Below are positions 52,861 through 61,216 of a stretch of DNA of 64,000 nucleotides, in pieces; position 1 is the first letter of the stretch; the number at the start of each line of letters is the position of its first letter. The DNA comes from Sphingomonas caeni (GTDB lineage: Bacteria > Pseudomonadota > Alphaproteobacteria > Sphingomonadales > Sphingomonadaceae). Where the stretch lies: NCBI RefSeq assembly GCF_026013415.1, contig NZ_JAPDOK010000003.1, positions 434,001 to 498,000 of the forward strand, written 5' to 3'. The notes beneath the pieces were generated by a model, which was not told the DNA's origin, did not search any database, and was given only the letters and a program-made list of their open reading frames with translations. The position numbers and the translations under genes were made by a program.

Positions 52861-54081
52861 ATGGCCACCGCAGAAATCGACGCGCCGGTGAATGCGCTGG
52901 ACGCCTTCCGCGCGCAAGCTCGCGAATGGCTTGCGGAGCATTTCAAGCCCGAGCTCAAGGGCAAGGACAATTCGATGTCCGCGGTCGAGGGGCCGAACAA
53001 TGATACGCCCGAGCAGGCGGCATGGAAAAAGGCGATCGGCGACAAGGGCTGGAGCGTCCCGACTTGGCCCGCCGAATATGGCGGCGGCGGGCTGGGCAAG
53101 GCCGAGGCGCGCGTCCTCCAGGAGGAAATGGCGCGGGTCGGGGCGTGGAACCCGATGGGCGGATCGATGGGCGTGATGATGTTCGGCCCGACCTTGCTCG
53201 AATATGGCAGCGAAGAGCAGAAGCGCGAGCATATTCCGCCGATCGTCCGCGGTGAAATCCGCTGGTGCCAGGGCTATTCGGAGCCGGGCGCGGGATCGGA
53301 CCTCGCGAGCCTGCAGATGTTCGCCGAGGATCATGGCGATCACTATGTCGTCAACGGCCAGAAGACCTGGACCTCGGGCGGGCAATGGGCGGACAAATGC
53401 TTCGCGCTGGTCCGCACGGACAAGTCGAAGAAGCATGAAGGGATCACCTTCCTGCTGATCGACATGGATTCGCCGGGGGTCGAGACCAAGCCGATCCAGC
53501 TGATCTCGGGCTCGTCGCCCTTTTGCGAGACCTTCTTCACCGATGTGAAGGTGCCCAAGGCCAACCGCGTCGGCGCGGAGGGGCAGGGCTGGACGATCGG
53601 CAAAAGGCTGCTCCAGCACGAGCGCAACAGCCTGGGCGGCGGCGGATCGAGCGCGGCGCGGCTGTTCGCGGGGACCCCGCTTTCGGTGCTCGCGAAGAAA
53701 TATGTCGGCGAGGACAGCGAGGGCCGGATCGCTGACGCCGAACTTCGCACGCGGATCGTCAAGCATGAGATGGATTTGCGCGCCTTCGCGCTGACGCTGC
53801 GCCGGGTGCAGAACGAGGCCAAGTCGAACCAGGGGCCGAGCGCGGCCACCTCGATCATGAAGAATGTCGGCGCGCGGATCATGCAGGAGCGCTCCGAGCT
53901 GCTGATCGAGATCCGCGGCATGGCGGGGCTCGGCTGGGAAGGCGAGGGGTTCGACGAGGACGCGCTCAAGGACACGCGCCACTGGCTCTTCGGCAAGGCG
54001 GTGTCGATCTATGGCGGATCGACCGAGATCCAGAACAATGTGATCGCCAAGCGCATCCTCGGGATGCTGGATCACCAATAG
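52861..54081 (+). CDS. acyl-CoA dehydrogenase, larger subunit of a pair
   Basis: 406-residue FAD acyl-CoA dehydrogenase. Motifs: WSVPTWPAEYGGGGL, IRWCQGYSEPGAGSDLAS (flavin and substrate loop, about residue 137), WTSGGQWADKCFALVRT, and C-terminal SIYGGSTEIQNNVIAKRILG. It is followed 98 bases on by a second acyl-CoA dehydrogenase (54180). Paired genes of this length recall heteromeric enzymes such as the PimC/PimD or steroid-degrading FadE pairs, which form alpha2beta2 tetramers. Substrate unknown. Confidence 0.92.
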   Translation: MATAEIDAPVNALDAFRAQAREWLAEHFKPELKGKDNSMSAVEGPNNDTPEQAAWKKAIGDKGWSVPTWPAEYGGGGLGKAEARVLQEEMARVGAWNPMGGSMGVMMFGPTLLEYGSEEQKREHIPPIVRGEIRWCQGYSEPGAGSDLASLQMFAEDHGDHYVVNGQKTWTSGGQWADKCFALVRTDKSKKHEGITFLLIDMDSPGVETKPIQLISGSSPFCETFFTDVKVPKANRVGAEGQGWTIGKRLLQHERNSLGGGGSSAARLFAGTPLSVLAKKYVGEDSEGRIADAELRTRIVKHEMDLRAFALTLRRVQNEAKSNQGPSAATSIMKNVGARIMQERSELLIEIRGMAGLGWEGEGFDEDALKDTRHWLFGKAVSIYGGSTEIQNNVIAKRILGMLDHQ

Positions 54082-54086
54082 TTTGC

Positions 54087-54168
54087 CGTCACCCCGGCGA
54101 AAGCCGGGGCCCAGAGCAACAGAGGGCGACGCGCGGGACTCTGGGTCCCGGCTTTCGCCGGGATGACG
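54087..54168. repeat. inverted-repeat element C, copy 2
   Basis: Arms 54087-54114 and 54141-54168 (the latter CTGGGTCCCGGCTTTCGCCG...) form a near-perfect 28-base inverted repeat of the same family as 37459-37541. It is placed between the two subunits of the acyl-CoA dehydrogenase operon, leaving 5 and 11 bases to the flanking stop and start codons, so it could set the ratio of the two products. Confidence 0.9.
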
Positions 54169-54179
54169 AGAGAAATGAC

Positions 54180-55247
54180 ATGGCAGTCCTGACCGAAGAA
54201 CAGACGATGCTGCGCGATATGGCGCGCGAATGGGCGGATAATGAATCGCCCGTCACCGCCTTTCGCAAGATGCGCGATGCGGCGCCCGCCGCGCTTTTCG
54301 ATGCCGCGGCGTGGCAGGCGCAGGCCGAGATGGGTTGGGCGGGGATCCTGGTGCCCGAAGCCCATGGCGGGGTCGAGATGGGCTTCGTCACGCTGGGCGC
54401 GGTGATCGAGCAGCTCGGCCGCACGCTGACCGCGACGCCGCTCGCCGCGACCGCCGCCGCGACCAGCGCGATCGTGCTCGGCGGTTCGGACGCCCAGAAG
54501 GCCGAATGGCTGCCGAAGATCGCGACGGGTGAGGTGATCGCGACGCTGGCGATCGACGAGGGCCCGCGCTTCGATCCCGCGAAGATGGGCACCGTCACCT
54601 CGGGCGGGAAGATCAGCGGCACCAAGGAGTTCGTGGCCGAGGGTGACAGCGCCCAGCTGTTCATCGTCGCCGCCGCGGACGGGCTGTACCTGGTCTCGGG
54701 CGACGAGGGCGTGACGCGCTCGACCCGGCACATGGCGGATTCGCGCAGCCATGCGCAGGTGATTTTCGAGGGCGCGCCCGCGGAAAAGCTCGGCGATGCC
54801 GATCTGCTCGGCAAGGTGACCGATCGCGCCACCGCGGCGGCCTGCGCCGAGATGCTCGGCATGGCCGAGGCGGCGTTCGCGCAGACCAACGACTATCTCA
54901 AGACCCGCGTCCAGTTCGGTCAGCCGCTCGCCAGCTTCCAGGCGCTCCAGCACCGGATGGCGAAGATGTTCACCGAATTGGAGCTGATGCGCTCGGCGGT
55001 CGAGGGTGCGCTCGAGGCGATCGACGGCGGCCGGCCCGACGTGCCGGCATCGGTCAGCCTCGCCAAGGCGGTCGCGGGGGATACGCTGCGGCTCGTCAGC
55101 AGCGAAATGGTCCAGCTCCATGGCGGCATCGGCATGACCGACGAGCATGATGCGGGCTTCTATCTGAAGCGCGCGCGGGTGCTCGAGACGCAATGGGGCA
55201 ATGCCGCGTGGCACCGCGAGCGTTTCGCGCGGTTGGCGGGGTATTGA
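54180..55247 (+). CDS. acyl-CoA dehydrogenase, smaller subunit of a pair
   Basis: 355-residue acyl-CoA dehydrogenase. N-terminal MAVLTEEQTMLRDMAREWADN, WAGILVPEAHGGVEMGFVTLG, and C-terminal GIGMTDEHDAGFYLKRARV. Shorter middle domain than the 406-residue partner and no clear YGGSTEIQ segment; in known heteromeric ACADs only one subunit carries the catalytic base. Together with 52861 they probably form a heterotetramer. Start is well after the element C repeat. Assignment as a subunit is inference from length and pairing. Confidence 0.9.
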   Translation: MAVLTEEQTMLRDMAREWADNESPVTAFRKMRDAAPAALFDAAAWQAQAEMGWAGILVPEAHGGVEMGFVTLGAVIEQLGRTLTATPLAATAAATSAIVLGGSDAQKAEWLPKIATGEVIATLAIDEGPRFDPAKMGTVTSGGKISGTKEFVAEGDSAQLFIVAAADGLYLVSGDEGVTRSTRHMADSRSHAQVIFEGAPAEKLGDADLLGKVTDRATAAACAEMLGMAEAAFAQTNDYLKTRVQFGQPLASFQALQHRMAKMFTELELMRSAVEGALEAIDGGRPDVPASVSLAKAVAGDTLRLVSSEMVQLHGGIGMTDEHDAGFYLKRARVLETQWGNAAWHRERFARLAGY

Positions 55248-55422
55248 GGCGTTCCGCCGGCCCCAAGGGCGGGGAGCTTGGCGCGCGCGCCTGCATCCGT
55301 TGGCGCGAGGCTTAGGTATATATACGGATTCGAATATCGGTATGGCGGGGCCATCGCCGTCCGCACGTCTATGACTTTTGCGCAACACTGCTGAACCGTC
55401 CTGCTTTGCAACGTTTGTTACG

Positions 55423-55451
55423 CTTGACGGGCGCTGGGGAAAGGCGCTTAT
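55423..55451 (+). promoter_or_regulatory. candidate promoter of the TonB receptor gene
   Basis: TTGACG (55423-55428), a 17-base spacer, then CTTATT (55446-55451) form a plausible sigma-70-type promoter 54 bases upstream of the ATG. The -10 matches weakly, so this is a suggestion only. Confidence 0.4.
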
Positions 55452-55504
55452 TCGAGGATAGGGTATGGAGCCGCTAAGTGCTCCGGCCAATGGTGGGAGA
55501 AGAG

Positions 55505-58249
55505 ATGATGAAGCGGTTTCGCCTTTTGACGGCCTGCGCCGTGCCCGCGTTGACGATGATGTTCGCGGCACCCGCAATGGCGCAGAACGAGCAGGACGAC
55601 AGCTATGGCAATGAAGAGATTGTCGTCACCGCACAAGGCCGTTCGCAGGAGCTGAGCAAGGTCCCGCTGTCGGTCACCGCGGTCAGCAGCCAGACGATGG
55701 AGCTCACCGGCGCGACCGATATCCGCCAGCTCAACCAGGTCGCCCCCTCGCTGCTCGTCTCGTCGACGGGTTCGGAAGCCAATGGTTCGGCGCGTATCCG
55801 CGGCGTCGGCACGGTCGGCGACAACCCCGGCCTCGAAAGCTCGGTCGCGGTGTTCGTCGACGGCGTCTATCGCTCGCGTTCGGGCATCGGCCTCAACGAG
55901 ATGGGCGATATCGAGCGGATCGAGGTGCTGCGCGGGCCGCAGGGGACCTTGTTCGGGCGCAACGCTTCGGCGGGCATCATCAACATCGTCAGCAAGGCGC
56001 CGTCGTTCGACGGCTTCCATGGCGGTGCCGAGGCCACCTATGGCAATTACGACTATATGCGCTTCGGCGGGTTCCTGAACCTGCCGCTGGGCGACAAGGC
56101 CGCGGCGCGCATCGACGGCGTCTATGTGAAGCGCGACGGCTTCTACAACGACAAGACCAATGGCGGGTCGGTCAACGACCGCGACCGCTTCTTCGTGCGC
56201 GGCTCGATCCTGTTCGAGCCGACCAGCGCGCTCTCGGTCCGCCTGATCGGCGATTACACCAAGCGCGACGAGAATTGCTGCGCCGCCGTCTATATCGACC
56301 GGACCCACAACGAGTTCATCGGCGACCTGAACACGCCGCAGACGCCGCTGGGTAATGCGGCGGGCAACAGCATCATCAACGTGCTGACCGGCCTGGGCCA
56401 GCCGATGGCGGCGTTCAGCGATCCCTATAGCCGCAACATCTATGTCACCCCCGGCCGCAGCTATGGCGGCAAGACCGAGGATTGGGGCGTATCGGGGCAG
56501 ATCGACTGGGATCTGGGCGGCGCCAAGCTGACCTCGATCACCGCCTATCGCAACTATTTCTCGTCGCAGGGTTCGGACACCGACTATAGCTTCGTCGATA
56601 TCCTGTACCGCGCCGATGACGATGGCAGCTCGCGCCAGTTCAAGACCTTCAGCCAGGAACTCCGCCTGCAGGGCGAGGCGTTCGGCGGCACGCTCGACTG
56701 GCTCGTCGGCGCCTATTACGCCAACGAGGATCTGAGGGTCACCGACAACCTCAAGTTCGGCAACCAATATGGCCGCTTCGCCACCTGCCGCATCGTTTCG
56801 GGCGGCGCGCTGGCGGGGCTCTACTCGCCGACCTCGCCGGGCTGCCTCGCGGCGCGCCCCGCTGCGTTCGGTGCGGCCTCGCCGGTCATCTATGCGGCGT
56901 TCGACACGCTCGATGCGATCAACAACAAGGGCTCGACGCTCGACGTCTACAACCAGAACAGCCGCAACTACGCCTTCTTCACGCACAACATCATTCACAT
57001 GGGTCCGCAGCTCGATCTGGCGCTGGGCCTGCGTTACACCAACGAAGACAAGAGCTTCGACGCGACCTTCGGCAACAACAATACCGGCTGCGTCGCCAAC
57101 CAGACCGCGCTGGTGCCCTTCCTCTCGAACGCCTCGCTGGCCGCCGTTTCGGGCGCGCTGATCGGGCTTTCGTGCCAGGGCAATTCGACCTCGGAGCTCA
57201 ACGGCGTCCACATCACCAGCGAGCGCCGCGAGGACAAGTTCACCGGCACCGCGGTGCTCTCGTTCCGCCCGACCGACAATTTCATGGTCTATGCGAGCTA
57301 TTCGCGCGGCTACAAGGCGGGCGGCTTCAACCTCGACCGTTCGGCGCTCAAATCGCCGATCCTGCCGTTCGGCGGGCAGGCGGGCGCGCAGGCGCTGGTC
57401 AATAACCTCCAGTTCGCGCCCGAAACGGTCGATGCCTTCGAAATCGGCGCGAAATATTCGAGCGGGCCGCTGGCGCTGAACGTCGCGATCTTCCGCCAGA
57501 ATTTCAGCGATTTCCAGCTGAACACGTTCAACGGCACGGTCTTCCTCGTCCAGAACATCAATGGCTGCGACACCAACCTCAACGGCGGTGACCGCGACCA
57601 GAGCAAGTTCGTCGGGGCGCCCAACTACAACGCCGCGGCATCGACTACCGGCAGGTGCGATGCCGCCGACGTCTCCTATGGCGTGCGCTCGCAGGGCGTG
57701 GAAATCGAAGCGTCGATCGTCCCGGCGCGCGATCTCCGCATCGGCGTGGGCATCACCTATGCGCAGACCAAATATAACAGCCAGCTGGTCGGCAGCGCCT
57801 CGGGCGCGCCGCTCGATCAGGCGCTGCGCAAGCTGCCGGGCGACAATCTGTCGAACGCGCCGGAGCTGGTCGGCACCGCGTCCTTCGCCTGGACGCCGTC
57901 GCTGGGCAATACCGGGCTGAGCGGGCTGTTCTACATCGATGCCCGCGTGACCGACGATTACAACACCGGCTCGGACCTGTTCCCGCAGAAGGAGCAGGAC
58001 AGCTATGGCGTGTTCAACGCGCGCATCGGCCTGCGCGGACCCGATCAGAAATGGTCGATCGAGTTCTGGGGCCAGAATATCTTCAACCAGGACTATACCC
58101 AGGTCGGCTTCAACTCGCCCTTCCAGGAAGGCGCGACCAGCACGACCACGGCGTTCGCCGACCCGCAATATCCGGGCGGCCGCCAGCTCTTCTCGGCCTT
58201 CCTCGCCGAGCCGCGCACCTATGGCATCACGGGGCGGTTCCGCTTCTGA
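55505..58249 (+). CDS. TonB-dependent outer-membrane receptor
   Basis: 914-residue energy-dependent importer. After signal peptide (MMKRFRLLTACAVPALTMMFAAPAMAQ) comes a short linker with EEIVVTAQGRSQELSKVPLSVTAV, plug domain to about residue 160 (LRGPQGTLFGRNASAGIINIVSK), then a large beta-barrel (residues 160-914) ending GITGRFRF, the aromatic C terminus required for outer-membrane insertion. Two ATGs in tandem follow GGGAGAAG. Sphingomonads use many such receptors for plant or aromatic compounds; the ligand is not evident. A strong terminator follows. Confidence 0.95.
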   Translation: MMKRFRLLTACAVPALTMMFAAPAMAQNEQDDSYGNEEIVVTAQGRSQELSKVPLSVTAVSSQTMELTGATDIRQLNQVAPSLLVSSTGSEANGSARIRGVGTVGDNPGLESSVAVFVDGVYRSRSGIGLNEMGDIERIEVLRGPQGTLFGRNASAGIINIVSKAPSFDGFHGGAEATYGNYDYMRFGGFLNLPLGDKAAARIDGVYVKRDGFYNDKTNGGSVNDRDRFFVRGSILFEPTSALSVRLIGDYTKRDENCCAAVYIDRTHNEFIGDLNTPQTPLGNAAGNSIINVLTGLGQPMAAFSDPYSRNIYVTPGRSYGGKTEDWGVSGQIDWDLGGAKLTSITAYRNYFSSQGSDTDYSFVDILYRADDDGSSRQFKTFSQELRLQGEAFGGTLDWLVGAYYANEDLRVTDNLKFGNQYGRFATCRIVSGGALAGLYSPTSPGCLAARPAAFGAASPVIYAAFDTLDAINNKGSTLDVYNQNSRNYAFFTHNIIHMGPQLDLALGLRYTNEDKSFDATFGNNNTGCVANQTALVPFLSNASLAAVSGALIGLSCQGNSTSELNGVHITSERREDKFTGTAVLSFRPTDNFMVYASYSRGYKAGGFNLDRSALKSPILPFGGQAGAQALVNNLQFAPETVDAFEIGAKYSSGPLALNVAIFRQNFSDFQLNTFNGTVFLVQNINGCDTNLNGGDRDQSKFVGAPNYNAAASTTGRCDAADVSYGVRSQGVEIEASIVPARDLRIGVGITYAQTKYNSQLVGSASGAPLDQALRKLPGDNLSNAPELVGTASFAWTPSLGNTGLSGLFYIDARVTDDYNTGSDLFPQKEQDSYGVFNARIGLRGPDQKWSIEFWGQNIFNQDYTQVGFNSPFQEGATSTTTAFADPQYPGGRQLFSAFLAEPRTYGITGRFRF

Positions 58250-58269
58250 TCCGAAGGACGGTACGAAAG

Positions 58270-58305
58270 ACGGGCCTGGGGGAAACCCCGGGCCCGTTTT
58301 CGTTT
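58270..58305 (+). terminator. intrinsic terminator of the TonB receptor gene
   Basis: A 12-base stem (ACGGGCCTGGGG with CCCCGGGCCCGT, one G-T pair, loop GAAA) followed by TTTTCGTTT, 20 bases after the stop codon. Good rho-independent terminator. Confidence 0.85.
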
Positions 58306-58333
58306 ACCCTTCTCCCGTGAAGGCGGGAGAGGG

Positions 58334-60271
58334 CTAAGAAATCGCCCGCCCGAGCACTTCCGCGCAGAGGCGGGCAATCGTCTCGCCATGCGTCAAATGG
58401 AGGAAGCGCCCGCCCTTTTCGATCGGGGCGGTCGCCACTCCCGGCAACACGGCCTTCCAGTGCTCGGCCGCCGCGCCTTCGAAGCGGTAGAGCGGATCGT
58501 CGAGGCCATAGGCGATCGTCCAGGCGCTGCCGTCGGGCAGCGAGACCGCGCGGGCGCCGCTGCTCTGCGCCAGCACTTCGCTCAGGAAACCGCGCATGCC
58601 GAGCGCGGCCTGGCGGCCCGACCGGGCGATGATCGCCATCTCCTGCGGATCGTCGAGCGCCGCCAGGTCGATCGGGCTGTCCGCCACGCTTTCGCGCATC
58701 AGCCGGGCGATCGAGTCCGAGCTGGTGCGCCGCGCCATGACGCGGACCAGTGCCTCGGCGAGCCACGGCCGGTCGTAGAAGATCGCGCGGCCCGCACCCA
58801 TCATGCCCGACCGCATGGGATCGAGCTCGACGGGCGGATCGGGGCCGAGCAGCACGCCGCCGAGGATGCGCTCGGGCAGGGCCGCCGCCGCGGTAACCGC
58901 GCCCGAGGCGAAGCCGCGCGACAGGAGGATCGCGGCGGGGCAGCCGAGCGCGTCGAGCACATCGGCGAGATCATGGGTGACGGTACGGTAGGGGTCGCCC
59001 TCGACATGGTCGGTCAGGCCATAGCCCGAACGATCGAAGATGATCGGACGCAGCCCCTGCGCCTGAAGCTGGGCGATGAAGCGCAGCGAGATCGAGCGGC
59101 TCATCGTGTTGACCTGGAAGATCACCACCGGGAAGCCCTTGGCCGGGCCATGGTCCGCCACCGCGATCTGTCCGGCCGCCCAGCTGCGCGCGACGATGCG
59201 GAGCGGCTCCTCGCTCGCCTGGCCGTGATTGAGCGCCACGTCGCACGCGCTGGCGAGCCCGGCGAGCGCATCGACCTCGGCGACGATGCGGGTGAGATCG
59301 ACCGCGGTTTCCACCCCGCACGCGACGAACACGATCTTGAGTTCGGACTTCACCGCATGTTCGGAGATGCGCATCGCGTTCGCCACCTGCGCGCGCGTGC
59401 CGCCCGAGGCGATGCCGCGCGCCACCCGCGCCTGGCGCAGCGTCAGGTCGAACAGGTCGGCGAACAGGCGGTCGACATTGACCGGGGTGCGCAGATCGCC
59501 CGCGGCGAGCCGCATCGCCTCGCGCACCAGATCGGTCTGGCGCGCGGCGCCGCACTTGGCCATCGCGCTCGCGACGAGCTTGCGCGCGGTCTCATAGGCG
59601 ATCTCGGCCCGCCCGGCGGCGGCGCGCAAATCGCCCTGCTGGATCAGCGCCGACACCAGTCGCGCCTCGGACCGGGTGAAGCCGTGCGCGCGCGCGGCGC
59701 GGAGCCAGCCGGCGCTGTCCGGGCGGAACGCGACCAGCGCGTAGCGGGCCTGGCCATTGCCGAGCGCCGCGCGGACCTCGGCGCTGAGCGGCCAGGTGGC
59801 GGCGGCGCGGCTGTCGCCCGCGGCGATCGCGACCGGGCGGCCGCTGCGGTCCTGCGCGATCATCGACAGGCGCGGCGTGCCCTCGGCGACCGGCCGGACC
59901 ATCGCCCCGCTCGCCTCGATCGGGCCGAGCCAGGCGCGGAAACTGTCATCGGCGATCAGGATCATCCCCGATGCGTCGCACGCCGCCGAGGCGAACGAGC
60001 CGGGCATGACCTCGGCGATATAGCCCTCGACCCGCGCGGCGGCGGTATCGAAGGCTTTGGCCAGTTCCTCGGGATTATCCGCAATCGCGGCCTCGAAGCC
60101 CTCGCTATCCTCCGCGAACAGGAAGAGGGGCGAGGTTTCGCGTTCGACCTTGCGGAAACGATCGAGAAAACGGGCGGCGCGCATCGCCAAGGGGGTAAGG
60201 CGAATTTTTTGGTGCCGGTACCCCCAAATGGGGGGCGTGCGCGCGTTCGGCGTGATATAGTCAGGTGACAT
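58334..60271 (-). CDS. tandem LuxR-HTH / alpha-beta hydrolase-fold regulator
   Basis: 645-residue cytosolic protein. N-terminal part (1-195) is unassigned, Ala-rich. Two LuxR-type HTH domains follow: residues about 198-255 (GFTRSEARLVSALIQQGDL, ETARKLVASAM) and 275-335 (LTLRQARVARGIASGGTRAQVA, SEHAVKSELKIVF). From about 370 to 645 is an alpha/beta-hydrolase fold: VNTMSRSISLRFIAQL, FDRSGYGLTDHVEGDPY, the nucleophile-elbow region LLSRGFASGAVTAA (residues 449-462), FLHLTHGE. The nucleophile position aligns best to Gly453, not Ser. Start at the ATG in MSPDYITPN; a GTG at 60301 is an alternative. Autoregulation is likely since an operator-like palindrome overlaps the start. Confidence 0.78.
   Translation of the reverse strand: MSPDYITPNARTPPIWGYRHQKIRLTPLAMRAARFLDRFRKVERETSPLFLFAEDSEGFEAAIADNPEELAKAFDTAAARVEGYIAEVMPGSFASAACDASGMILIADDSFRAWLGPIEASGAMVRPVAEGTPRLSMIAQDRSGRPVAIAAGDSRAAATWPLSAEVRAALGNGQARYALVAFRPDSAGWLRAARAHGFTRSEARLVSALIQQGDLRAAAGRAEIAYETARKLVASAMAKCGAARQTDLVREAMRLAAGDLRTPVNVDRLFADLFDLTLRQARVARGIASGGTRAQVANAMRISEHAVKSELKIVFVACGVETAVDLTRIVAEVDALAGLASACDVALNHGQASEEPLRIVARSWAAGQIAVADHGPAKGFPVVIFQVNTMSRSISLRFIAQLQAQGLRPIIFDRSGYGLTDHVEGDPYRTVTHDLADVLDALGCPAAILLSRGFASGAVTAAAALPERILGGVLLGPDPPVELDPMRSGMMGAGRAIFYDRPWLAEALVRVMARRTSSDSIARLMRESVADSPIDLAALDDPQEMAIIARSGRQAALGMRGFLSEVLAQSSGARAVSLPDGSAWTIAYGLDDPLYRFEGAAAEHWKAVLPGVATAPIEKGGRFLHLTHGETIARLCAEVLGRAIS
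60221..60235. promoter_or_regulatory. CCCCCAAATGGGGGG palindrome
   Basis: Five C, AAAT, six G: a GC-armed palindrome 36 bases into the coding region of the hydrolase-fold regulator (antisense orientation relative to it). Operators of this shape are known for several regulators; whether it is functional is uncertain because it lies within the gene. Confidence 0.35.
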
Positions 60272-60287
60272 TGGGACTGACCCAATG
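60269..60287. promoter_or_regulatory. operator-like inverted repeat CATTGGG-N5-CCCAATG
   Basis: Perfect seven-base arms with a five-base centre, overlapping the ATG of the regulator (60271) and 18 bases before the start of the divergent exported protein gene (60305). The location suits a repressor controlling both genes, perhaps the regulator itself. Confidence 0.55.
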
Positions 60288-60304
60288 ACCAGAGGGATCA
60301 CTTG

Positions 60305-60727
60305 ATGCGTAAATTGCTCATTGCCGCAGCGTTCGCGCCGGCCGCCTTGTTCCTGACCGCCGCAGCGCCCGCGCAGGACATTCTCGATCAGCTCGCCGAC
60401 AAGGCGAGCGAACTCTTCAAGGAAAAGGGGTTGTCGCCGACCGGATGGGTCAGCAATGGCGGGCTCGCGGAAGGCGGACAGAAGACCGTCAGCGTCACGC
60501 TGAAGGGCGGGTCGGTCTATAGCGTCGTCGGCATGTGCGACGGCGATTGCGGCGACCTCAACCTGCGCGTGACCGACTCGAGCGGCAACGTGATCGGCGA
60601 GGACCTCAAGGACGACGACTTCCCGCTGATCGTGACCGACAAGTCGGGCACCTTCCAGGCGACCGTCAGCATGGTGAAGTGCAAGGTCTCGCAGTGCCGC
60701 TATCGTCTCATGGCGTTCAGCCAGTAA
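60305..60727 (+). CDS. exported protein, PPC-like (pre-peptidase C-terminal fold), 140 aa
   Basis: Signal peptide MRKLLIAAAFAPAALFLTAAA ending APAQ, then DILDQLADKASELFKEKG and a beta-rich domain: GGLAEGGQKTVSVTLKGGSVYSVVGMCDGDCGDLNLRVTDSSGN. The latter pattern is that of pre-peptidase/PPC domains that bind carbohydrate or stabilise extracellular proteins. Four cysteines would form disulfides. It starts 34 bases from the divergent regulator and shares the operator region. Function unknown. A strong hairpin follows the stop. Confidence 0.75.
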   Translation: MRKLLIAAAFAPAALFLTAAAPAQDILDQLADKASELFKEKGLSPTGWVSNGGLAEGGQKTVSVTLKGGSVYSVVGMCDGDCGDLNLRVTDSSGNVIGEDLKDDDFPLIVTDKSGTFQATVSMVKCKVSQCRYRLMAFSQ

Positions 60728-60750
60728 CCGATCGGACGAGTTTCTCCTGG

Positions 60751-60778
60751 ACGGGCTCGCGGGAAACCGCGGGCCCGT
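60751..60778 (+). terminator. hairpin after the PPC-like gene
   Basis: ACGGGCTCGCGG-GAAA-CCGCGGGCCCGT, a near-perfect 12-base stem with one bulged position, 24 bases after the stop codon. Followed by TCTGCTTTGG, so termination may be partial. Confidence 0.7.
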
Positions 60779-60816
60779 TCTGCTTTGGTTCAGGCGCAGG
60801 GGACGAGGTTCGGACC

Positions 60817-61203
60817 ATGAAACAGCTCCTTCTCGCTACCGCCGCGATCGCGATCCTCGGCAACGCCGCCCCGCAGCGGCCCGGACCCGGTGAACCCGTG
60901 CAGGTGGACCAGATCCGCGCGGATTGCCCGCTGACGGTGACCTTCGGCAGCTATGCGATGGGCATCGATGGCGGCACCTATGACCGGGTGCTCCGGCTGC
61001 TCAGGAACGACCGCGGCGTCTCTCGCGTCGAAGTGCGCGCCTGGGGCCGCGAGGGTGAGAAGACCTTGTGCGCGGTGACGCGGAGTTCGGTGGACGCGCG
61101 GCGGCTGTTCGCGCGGGTGAAGGGGCTCTTCCCCCGCAAGCCGCGCGGGCCGCTGACAGTGGCGCTTCGCGGCGGCGGGGAATACCATATGCCGCGGCGC
61201 TGA
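60817..61203 (+). CDS. exported hypothetical protein, 128 aa
   Basis: No family recognised. Signal peptide MKQLLLATAAIAILGNAAP. The mature part has two cysteines (ADCPLTVTF, KTLCAVTRS) and a basic, Arg-rich C terminus. Codon use is typical of the region and a GGACGAGG sits upstream of the ATG. It follows the PPC-like gene in the same direction with a hairpin between. Confidence 0.65.
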   Translation: MKQLLLATAAIAILGNAAPQRPGPGEPVQVDQIRADCPLTVTFGSYAMGIDGGTYDRVLRLLRNDRGVSRVEVRAWGREGEKTLCAVTRSSVDARRLFARVKGLFPRKPRGPLTVALRGGGEYHMPRR

Positions 61204-61216
61204 AGGGGAAGAAGAC

